DNA of 12,743 bases, taken from contig JABYQS010000812.1 of assembly GCA_022592435.1 (NCBI GenBank), positions 1-12,743 on the forward strand, written 5' to 3'. How positions within the stretch are numbered: position 1 is the first letter of the stretch; each line of letters starts with the position of its first letter. This stretch comes from Cerioporus squamosus. Its lineage: Eukaryota > Basidiomycota > Agaricomycetes > Polyporales > Polyporaceae. The position numbers and the translations under genes were made by a program. This document shows positions 6,369-12,743 of the stretch, piece by piece. Below the pieces are notes generated by a model. That model did not search any database and was not told where the DNA came from. It saw only the letters and a list, made by a program, of their open reading frames with translations.

Positions 6369-7267
6369 TCAGGAGTGTTCCCCGACGTGCCCTGGTCTTC
6401 GGTGCGTTCGATGCTTCCTCCCACTTCCTCCAGGGTGCATCGTATGCTGGAACGCCTTCCTGGGCCTCTCAGGGCCAATGGAGACCCGTACACGTCTTGA
6501 AACATGTGTGGTGCAGACGGCCTTCGTACAAGCACGTAACCCGGTGAGCCTGTTTGCGCTGTGTTCTCAGCAAGAGGACTCACGCCGGCTACTTACAGCG
6601 AAGCGTGGGCGGGCCGCGACGATGACGGTGGGGTGTTGCAGGCACGCCGCATGTGGTCGGGAGCGAGCAGCGGGGGCTTGCTCGGACGCAGGACCAGTGT
6701 TCGCGCAGAGAGGCCACGACGTCAGAGCGCGCGATTCGTCGATCGATTCTCTCCTCTGCCCACGCCCCTCGTCGATCGCGCCTTCCGCTGGAGGATTCCC
6801 AGCAGGCTTCTGGAGGACACGCTGCGGCATGGACAGAGCTCGGTGCATGCGCTTCTCAGACGAGACACTGTGCGTGGGAGCGGTGCGCTCTGATAGACAT
6901 CGAGCCAATGTCCGGTTTCTCAAGAACACACCCGTCGCCCGCTGCCCGCGTGCTGCGCGGAGCCTCTAGCTATCGGGGCCGCACCCGCCTTCGACGCTCC
7001 CAGGCACCCACCGCTATCAATGTGGAGTCGTGCATGCATTTGTTCCAGACCGCGCTCAGGCGTCGTCTCTGACCCGGTGTCTAGTCGCGTCCTCGAAGGC
7101 CCCCTGCTGCGATTGGCCCGGGCTGCACCTTGCTCGATGGCGAGGCAAAGTCGCTCCCATTCATGCCCATGAGCTACTTCGGCGTTCGCGCGCACGACGG
7201 CTCGCGTTCCCAGGCGCGGCGAGCCAATCGCACACGGCTCGGGCTCAGCCAACGGGGCGTTCTCATG
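6369..7267 (-). CDS. Unrecognised spliced gene, 5' end not found
   Basis: Three open blocks on the minus strand join in one frame: 7267-6932, 6887-6597 and 6521-6369 (260 codons including TGA 6371-6369). Intron 6931-6888 uses GTGTGT...ATCAGAG (44 nt). Intron 6596-6522 uses GTAAGT...GTACGAAG (75 nt) with a GCTCAC branch-like string. The first block begins after a possible acceptor (GGCAGTAG), so at least one upstream exon is missing. The protein would be polar and mostly disordered, with acidic/basic patches (such as EGAIDEGRGQRRESIDESR). No domain is recognised. An overlapping last-exon frame (to TAA 6302, with EEVGGSIERTEDQG) looks at least as protein-like and may be the true 3' end through another acceptor. 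Plus-strand frames here are weaker. Confidence 0.3.
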
Positions 7268-7472
7268 CTACTGCCACATCCGTGCGTGCGTGCACTGAGG
7301 GCGCGCCGCATCGGGCAGGAGGTCGGGTAAGTCCCCAGCTAGGACTTATCCTCGACTCCGCACCAGCACTCCGCTCGCCGATGGCATCTGCATCTCCGCG
7401 CGGACGTGATGACTACATGGTACTGGCACTTGCACTTGCACGGTGGCTGCCTCCGTGCGAACGGAACAGCCT

Positions 7473-7532
7473 CCTGCTGACTCCTGCTCCTGCTGACTCC
7501 TGCTCCTGCTGACTCCTGCTCCTGCTGACCCC
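7473..7532. repeat. 16-bp tandem repeat (minisatellite), about 3.7 copies
   Basis: The unit CCTGCTGACTCCTGCT starts at 7473, 7489, 7505 and 7521; the first three copies are identical and the fourth is cut short after about 12 bases. The period is not a multiple of three, so copy-number change would shift any reading frame through it, which argues that it is non-coding. Confidence 0.9.
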
Positions 7533-8035
7533 ATCTCCGCTGGCGGTGTGCGATGTTCATCTCGGACTCTCGGACGTCTCTGCGAAGTCGTGTATTGCTG
7601 TAACGATTGACAGTGGTCGCAGTCACCCCGCGCACTGCCTCTTCATTTCATTCCGAGTCCGCATCCATCTGCGGCTCGCAGCACGGACAGGTCGGACGGC
7701 GCACACCCAGTATCTGTCGAACGTGTACGCTAGCTATGTGCTATGTAGGGGCCCCGCACTGCGATTCATGCATACATTCCGAGACGCGATGGAGTCCCAG
7801 GGCGTCGCCGGACGTGTGTGCCCTCGTGACCGACCTCTGCACGGCCCACGCTCGAAGGCGGCCACGGCCAATACAGAGAGCGCGAGACCCGTGCGGGTGC
7901 GCTCCCCCTCGACCTGACCCTGCCCTCGCACTGTCTCCGGAGCTGCCTCTCGCTTCTCGCACCCCTTTCTCCCCAAGTTCCCCTGACGGCCTGTCGGGTC
8001 CACTGCGTGCTCTGCGGGGCCGCTCTATCTCAGCT

Positions 8036-8052
8036 CGCGCGCGCGCGCGCGC
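8036..8052. repeat. (CG)n run, 17 nt
   Basis: An uninterrupted alternating C-G tract. Such tracts can adopt left-handed Z-DNA and are unstable in length. In the opposite-strand frame it would encode Ala-Arg repeats. Confidence 0.85.
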
Positions 8053-8341
8053 AGCCTCCAGCTCTCCTTGGCCCATTCAGAGACACTGCTCACGAGTTGC
8101 TTCGAAAGGGTGGATTTACGCGTCACAGCCTCAAGGCCCCCACGGGTTCAACGCATCTGCAGATGGGAGTGCGTCTGAACAGTCTGAACACGTCAGGGTG
8201 ATTGATCACTAGCTCACTGGCAGGTGCAGCAAGTATAGTACGTACCTCGCTCCGCGTCTGCTTCTAAGATCCAAGTGCTGATACTCCCGCCGGCACTGCA
8301 GCAGCGACAGGTCGAAGAGGAGCCATCGCTAATTGCAACAG

Positions 8342-8593
8342 GATCGCCAACGAGCCCGCACGTCTCCGCACGCATCGACGGCGATAGAACAAGCCCCAAG
8401 ACGCGCTGCCCCGGGTGTGATGCATGCATCTCCGCACACCGAGCGCACCCCCGGAGCGTCTCACTCTGGCAGACGTGGCCAGACGCACACGAAGGTTTCA
8501 ACCGTCAACCGTCGACCGTCGACGTCCCGAGTCGCGCTCTGTATACCTACCGGTGATGTCGCCGATGCCGATCTGCTGCCCCCCCACCTCTGA
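8342..8593 (+). CDS. Possible 3' exon, 83 codons, unknown
   Basis: The exon would start after a strong acceptor (CTAAT branch, then TTGCAACAG ending at 8341) and stays open to TGA 8591-8593. The product is polar and Ser/Thr/Arg/His-rich, with an acidic, aliphatic end (GDVADADLLPPHL). The donor upstream is unclear (GTGCTG at about 8275 gives 67 nt; others are possible). An overlapping frame that starts at 8275 is also open and contains CPGCDAC, a possible zinc-knuckle pair, so frame choice is uncertain. Repeats of CCGTCGA at 8505-8523 lie inside. Confidence 0.22.
   Translation, partial: DRQRARTSPHASTAIEQAPRRAAPGVMHASPHTERTPGASHSGRRGQTHTKVSTVNRRPSTSRVALCIPTGDVADADLLPPHL
8419..8430. repeat. 12-bp palindrome GATGCATGCATC
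   Basis: Perfect self-complementary dodecamer that contains overlapping ATGCAT sites. Probably incidental. Confidence 0.7.
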
Positions 8594-8618
8594 GTCCTGA
8601 GTACTGAGTCAGCAGCAC

Positions 8619-9302
8619 TTATCCCTCGGGGCAAGGTCCAGGAACTCGGCGGCGAGAAGATGGAATCGAGCGGGCGCGGGCGGGAGCCTGGAAGTGCGTG
8701 GGAGGCCCGGTTCCCAGCATCCCGCCGCCTCCTCTCTGAGCTCTCAGCATTGGCCGCATGTTATCCTTCGTCCGTGCGCAGTGGACACCCCCAGCGCAGT
8801 CACTCTGGCATGCGAGCTTGTTCGCGGTTATCCTGGTAACCGTGCGGGTAGCAGATATCGACAAAGCAGCAGGTTGCTGATTCACGACACATCTCGGCTT
8901 CCCAGACGCGAACACCTTCCTCTCCTCGTGTCTACCACACAGACACATGCAGGCATGGATGCCTGTGTCCCACATTAGCTCACAGAAGTTGCCGTCGTAC
9001 TCGTACTCCTGAGTAACATACGCACCTGGCGGCACACAGACGATCTCGCGGCGAACCTGCGGCAACGGAGCCAGCGCCTGGCGCGTCCAATCCGTCTTCT
9101 GTCCGGTCCTTCGAGCTTCGCCCGCGCCCCGAGTCGGATCGATATCGTTGCCAAAACTTACTGGTTCGTCCTCGATGAAGGAGCTTCCCCGTGCGCCCCT
9201 CAAACGTCGGAGTCGCCCGTGTCTTGATTGACGGGCTCGAAACTCGCTGTTGCCCGCACGTCCGTCGCTAGTCCATTCGCGGATGAAAGGGACTCGCCTC
9301 AT
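8619..9302 (-). CDS. Unrecognised gene, 227-codon frame, probably spliced
   Basis: An ATG at 9302 opens 227 codons on the minus strand, and coding-like sequence extends upstream of it to about 9388. The first part is Arg-rich and polar and then well mixed (for example WTRQALAPLPQVRREIVCV). Introns fit inside: 9161-9099 (GTAAGT...GGACAG, 63 nt), 9025-8963 (GTGCGT...GCTAAT...ACACAG, 63 nt) and 8935-8877 (GTAGAC...GAATCAG, 59 nt). With all three removed the protein ends in a Cys-rich tail (CMCLCATCCFVDICY) at TGA 8802-8800, a 105-residue product. The first two introns are multiples of three, so the unspliced frame is open too. A 5' exon at 9617-9440 joined through a 102-nt intron is in phase, but it overlaps a plus-strand gene model. 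No family is recognised. Confidence 0.35.
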   Translation of the reverse strand: MRRVPFIREWTSDGRAGNSEFRARQSRHGRLRRLRGARGSSFIEDEPVSFGNDIDPTRGAGEARRTGQKTDWTRQALAPLPQVRREIVCVPPGAYVTQEYEYDGNFCELMWDTGIHACMCLCGRHEERKVFASGKPRCVVNQQPAALSISATRTVTRITANKLACQSDCAGGVHCARTKDNMRPMLRAQRGGGGMLGTGPPTHFQAPARARSIPSSRRRVPGPCPEG

Positions 9303-9405
9303 CGCCTGCCAGGCTGCGTCGGGTGGGTGGCCGTGCGCTAAGTAGCGCGATGGATTTGATTCCGCGATTGTAGCGGGGGTGACACATCGTCATGACACAC
9401 CGCGC

Positions 9406-10943
9406 ATGGTCGAGCGCCTCCTCGCCCTGGGTGCTTTACCCCCTTGCTTCCTCGACCTCGTCGCAACAGGAGGTAGAAGCTTGCTCGCGCGTGCGCACAC
9501 GGGCCCGATAGGTCTTCCTCGTCCACGCCAGTTCCTGCCGGGTTCCGTACGTATAGGAACGATGCTCGCGGGCCTGCAACTGCGGGCGGTGGACCTCGGA
9601 CGCGCGCTGGCCGCCATGGGTGTACATACGTGTGTAGCAGCTTTGTGGCGGTTGCTGCGGCGACTGGCTTGTGTTTTCCAGCCTCGCGAGCGGCGATACA
9701 TACATATGTATGGGCATGGCAATCTCCGAGTCTAATTGCCAAGCGTCGAGGAACGCGAGGGAAGCAGCGGGTGCGTGTCGGGATAGACGGGATACCGATC
9801 GCGCTACGATAATGACCGTACTCAGTTCCGGGGATGGTCCGGTTGTGCGCATGCCAACGGCGTGAGTTTGGGACTGTGAGGCTCGAGCAGACGGTGCGCA
9901 TGTGGGGAATTCCAGCTGATTTGCGCAATATGAGCCGGCGTGAGTATGAGTTGCTGGGATGGTGGACTCACCGAGGTCGGACCTACATGCGAGCATCTGC
10001 TCGCGTTATCGCGTCCCCGGGCTGCCCAGGTAGGACAGTACTTGCCCACGGAATGTTTTCCTATGTTATCGGGGGAGGCTTTCCCAGCGTGCGCGGGGGC
10101 TTCTCGTGTTTGCTCAGCGGATATGATACATCACGCATCAAGGACTGCGACGACTCACGAACTAGTAACGGCATCAAGGTGTTGCTGGAAATCTCCGGGG
10201 CGCAGATGCGCTGCCGGGCGAGGGACCGAGTCGTCCGAGCGCGAGAGGCACCAGCTCGGTATCGCGCGAAGATGGGCAGATGAGGGATTAGGGAAGGGAT
10301 GGATTGCTCCGAGGTTTCCTAGCATGGGCAGGGGCGTGGGAGGGCTGAGCAATGTCTGTCGACGACCGGAGGCGGGGAGGGATCCGAGGAGCTGCTAATT
10401 GACCAGGGACGGGAGCGGCGCGGCAGCCGTGTGTGCACATTCGCTGGCTGGGAGGGCGTTGATCAGGCAGCGGTACGCTCTCCCGACAGCAGCACATGGG
10501 CACCGACTGGCAGTGGCTGCGTTCACGTACGGACGTTGGAAACGCTGGTGGTGCGCCGTACTGTCGTCCGTCGGTTTCCGAACTTGAACTTATCCTCGCT
10601 GATCGTCATCAGCCACGGCGCGCGGATCTGTCGTCTGTCCTGCAGAGATGGTGTGAGATTGCACGATTGACGACGTCGCTGCTGGATGGGCCCATGACCC
10701 GTGAGCGGGATATAGTTTTTGCAGAGAACTGCTGGTCATGGAACTTACCGAGGACCGCCCTGTTGCACGTCGTCGCTGTGCTGTCGCAGGACAGATGTCG
10801 TAGATCACAATCGTATCCGCGCGGTGCGCTGCACTATCAATGTGAATCAGGACACAAATTGGCTCTCTCTCTCGGACCTTGCATATTGCAGTGAAAGTCG
10901 AAGGAATGCGTGCGGAAGCATATTGAGCATGTTAGCATATTGA
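9406..10943 (+). CDS. Unrecognised seven-exon gene, about 367 aa
   Basis: The model joins 9406-9629, 9682-9861, 9935-10029, 10179-10258, 10323-10472, 10514-10734 and 10790-10943 (TGA 10941-10943), 368 codons in one frame. Useful splice sites are GTGTGT/TTTTCCAG, GTGAGT with a CTGAT branch, GTATCG/TTTCCTAG and GTCATG/GTCGCAG (55 nt, with a CTTAC branch). The fifth intron is short (41 nt). The third (149 nt) may hide an 18-nt exon at 10088-10105. Best supported are exons 5-7: a Gly/Glu-rich linker, then a helical segment (SVSELELILADRHQPRRADL, followed by a Leu/Arg-rich helix), then a polar tail that changes frame exactly at the last junction. No membrane segment, known domain or catalytic motif is visible. 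The ATG at 9406 is the first in frame, but its exon is antisense to another model and is the weakest part. Confidence 0.42.
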
Positions 10944-10945
10944 GC
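10917..10945. repeat. Direct repeat AGCATATTGAGC, two copies
   Basis: The 12-mer occurs at 10917-10928 and 10934-10945. The second copy contains the predicted stop codon of the gene ending at 10943. A local duplication of 17 bases probably created it and could have altered the 3' end of that gene. Confidence 0.75.
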
Positions 10946-11089
10946 GTCAGCAAGACATCGGATCTGCGCGACGGCGTGGCCCCAGGAGATCGACGATCTA
11001 GCTGAAGCTACAGGAGGCTAATACAGGTCCATCCGATAACCCTCCAGAACGTTAACCTGCAAATAGCAAAGTGTTAGCAAAGCGGTTAG
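10946..11089. other. Spacer between two plus-strand gene models
   Basis: There is no ATG on the plus strand. A short coding-like string (about 10951-11019, ending EIDDLAEATGG then TAA) can be joined in phase to the preceding gene through GTGAAA...GCGTCAG (60 nt), which would give that gene another C-terminus. The right edge is a possible acceptor (GGTTAG ending at 11089). Confidence 0.3.
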
Positions 11090-11949
11090 GTGGACGTAGC
11101 TCGCGACCTACTAAGCACCGCTTTGCCTCGGACCGCTACCATCGGAAAGTGGGCACTGCACGCAGAACTCCCGACGGCGACAGGCGGAAGCAGAACCTAC
11201 TCCACAGGACCGACCGGCCTGGGGAGCCCTAGCACTCCGACATCGAGCAGCGCTGCGGCACTAGCGCGACGACTGCGTATGTATTCTTGGTGCGTCTGAC
11301 TCGGCACGTCGGCGTCCGTGGCGACTCGGGCGGGGCTCCAAGTTCATTATGACAAGTCTTCGAATTCGTCGGGACCCGGGCGCACCTCAGGCTGGGACCC
11401 GACGCGCTGGCCCTGGGGAACTGACTCCGAGGTATCGACGAGATGCTGCGCCCCCGAGGATGTGAGTTTGAACGCCAATCAGGTGAGCGGGCTCGGGCTG
11501 CGTGTCCGGGATCGTCTCTCGCCTGGATGAGAAAGCTGGTGAGTACGGGAGACTCGACCGCGGTTCAGGAGACTTTGCGGTGGGCTGGTGACCAGCTCGT
11601 CGACTTGGTAAATGACTCCGGGCAATTGCATGTGTCTGTACGAGCGTTGGTCGTGGGGAGGAGCGGAGGCATTCGAGCCATCGGATGCTACTGGGAGATG
11701 TGGTGGGCCAATGAGAAAGAGGTGAAAAGCGGATATTCGCGATTGGCTGAGAGGAGCGCGGGGCGGAGGGACCGCCCGGCCGCCCCTCCACCGCCACCAT
11801 TGGCTAGCACGTTTGCTGGCTTCACCGCTCTTCTTCGGTGCTGCGCTCATGCTGGTCGTGTGCTCTCCATTCCGTTCTACAGGTCTTGCCATGCAGTCTA
11901 TTGTGTCTGTGAAGTATTCACGCTCGGATGCTCGCACCTGAACTCCTAG
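11090..11949 (+). CDS. Unrecognised spliced gene, 5' end not found
   Basis: Exons 11090-11276, 11343-11482 and 11536-11949 join in one frame (247 codons including TAG 11947-11949). Introns are GTATGT...CTCCAAG (66 nt, with a CTGAC branch-like string) and GTGAGC...GAGAAAG (53 nt). The first exon starts after GGTTAG with no ATG, so an upstream exon is missing or this belongs to the preceding gene. The first two exons are Ser/Thr/Gly-rich and disordered (for example TGLGSPSTPTSSSAAAL). The third opens with a mixed helical stretch (AVQETLRWAGDQLVDLVND, then EMWWANEKEV) and a poly-Pro run. The 3' end is doubtful: TTCTACAG at 11874-11881 is a strong acceptor and suggests another intron. A minus-strand frame covers 11479-12198 (239 codons) and competes. 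Confidence 0.33.
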
Positions 11950-12605
11950 CGCTCTGTTACTTGGGCCCCAAAATGAAGGAATGCATCTCGACTCCTGGTG
12001 TCGGTCTGGACTCACCGCGGGCGGATAGGACAACAACCGGCTCACCCCTTCATTTCGTGCGCTGCGCCATACGAGCTTCTCATTCGGATATGCGTCCTCA
12101 AGGCAGAACTGTGATGGATATCCGGACGCCCGACTTAAGCTCCGAAGCTTGTCACAGGTGGCACAGGTGCGTGTCTCGTACGAGCCATAATCAATCATCG
12201 TGCAAGAATATGTGCAGGATCAGAGTCCACGATGTCCACTTAGCATCTCGCACCAATGCGCTCGCCACGGAGATGCGTACCGGCGACAAGTTCGTGGTAC
12301 AGTGTTTGGACTCTGCCGGATCACGAACTGGTCGCTGGATCACTGACACTGTCCCGAGTCTTTCCCGACAACACGATATCAGTATCGTTCGCTCTGACCA
12401 CAGCGCCGTGCGTTGTCGGCACACGGCGATACTGACATGGCTCATACACCCTTGCGTCAATGTTATGTTTTGTCGCAAGACGATATCAGCTGATCGTGCC
12501 AAAACGCTGCGGTCGACGGTGCGCTCATCACAATTTCCCCTCTTGGACAACGGCTGATGCTGGGTCTTGCAGCGACGCCCATACGCGGCTCGTGCATTAA
12601 CATAG
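11928..12605 (+). CDS. Unrecognised three-exon gene, about 190 aa
   Basis: An ATG at 11928 opens a frame with mixed composition (ELLALCYLGPKMKEC; then a His/Cys/Trp-rich patch, EACHRWHR). Intron 12167-12217 (GTGCGT...ATATGTGCAG, 51 nt) leaves the frame unchanged. The middle exon is the most protein-like part of the window's right end (for example EMRTGDKFVVQCLDSAG and AILTWLIHPCVNVMF). A second intron, 12519-12572 (GTGCGC, CTGAT branch, TCTTGCAG, 54 nt), leads to a short last exon ending at TAG 12603-12605; without it the frame ends at TGA 12555-12557 (192 residues). No domain is recognised. It starts inside the predicted tail of the preceding gene, so one of the two ends is wrong. Confidence 0.38.
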
Positions 12606-12743
12606 CCGTACGACGGAGCGGAGATGCAGCCTGCGATATGTGTTACATCGGCGAGCGGTCATCATATCCGATACGGTTGACACCTTGTCCGTTCGCCCCG
12701 TGCTAACGTCAATATAAGTCCTACCAAGACACTTACCTCCTGT
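12606..12743. other. Right edge, nothing assignable
   Basis: The last 138 bases hold no gene, repeat or regulatory signal that I can support. Confidence 0.4.

Larger units (their letters stand above)
7268..8341. other. Multi-frame open region, no gene chosen
   Basis: Several overlapping frames are open: plus 7546-7917 (protein-like middle, for example RFMHTFRDAMESQGVAG), plus 7607-8212 (201 codons, Cys-rich middle with CRTCTLAMC then CDSC), and minus 8076-7741 (Glu/Arg-rich). They exclude one another, and none has a splice chain I could follow. A minisatellite and a (CG)n run lie inside. A good 3' splice site (GCTAATTGCAACAG ending at 8341) suggests that a plus-strand transcript crosses the right edge. 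Confidence 0.3.

Noticed and set aside
7473..7532. Tandem repeat as a possible CRISPR array
   Set aside because: Units are directly adjacent with no spacers, and the sequence is eukaryotic in character.
7607..8212. 201-codon plus frame with CRTCTLAMC and CDSC as a zinc-binding protein
   Set aside because: It starts without an ATG, runs through the (CG)n tract and shares the bases with another equally open frame. The Cys spacing matches no family that I can name.
11479..12198. Minus-strand open frame of 239 codons
   Set aside because: It is the longest ORF, but it overlaps two plus-strand models whose introns fit better, and its own donors and acceptors gave no coherent model. It stays a real alternative.
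1..12743. Retroelement, viral or selfish-gene proteins
   Set aside because: I looked for reverse transcriptase (YxDD), integrase HHCC, RNase H and chapso-type or kinase motifs in all frames and saw none.

Overview
This looks like nuclear DNA of a filamentous fungus, most likely an agaricomycete basidiomycete. No prokaryotic gene organisation is visible: there are no operons and no long uninterrupted bacterial-type genes. Instead there are many short open stretches joined by plausible introns of about 41-75 nt (GTRNGN donor, CTNAY-like branch site, YAG acceptor). A hAT transposase tail with a 56-nt intron resembles hAT copies known from fungal genomes. The sequence is GC-rich and open in several frames on both strands, so most protein models are tentative. 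I kept models whose splice sites keep one reading frame across several introns.

Layout. 1-896: weak open frames and an 18-bp palindrome. 897-1473: C-terminal remnant of a hAT transposase with a frameshift. 1474-2978: mostly non-coding, with CAAGC/GCTTG-rich palindromic DNA and two weak exon candidates. 2982-4999: a complete 2018-bp DNA transposon-like unit with perfect 25-bp terminal inverted repeats that begin CACTG, flanked by a 3-bp AAT duplication. It fits a non-autonomous CACTA-type element. Its minus strand holds a four-exon gene for a 225-residue protein with an arginine/serine (RS) domain, and no transposase is recognisable. 5000-9400: several unassigned candidate genes, a 16-bp minisatellite and a (CG)n run. 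9406-12605: three unassigned plus-strand candidate genes in a row; the first spans seven exons.

How the parts relate. The best-supported novelty is the CACTG-ended element carrying its own spliced RS-protein gene, read inward from the right end. Motifs near both ends (clusters of ACGCGT, including a 21-bp palindrome) could be binding sites for a trans-acting transposase, but that is inference. Outside the element I could name only the hAT remnant. The other genes are described by what can be seen, without a function.
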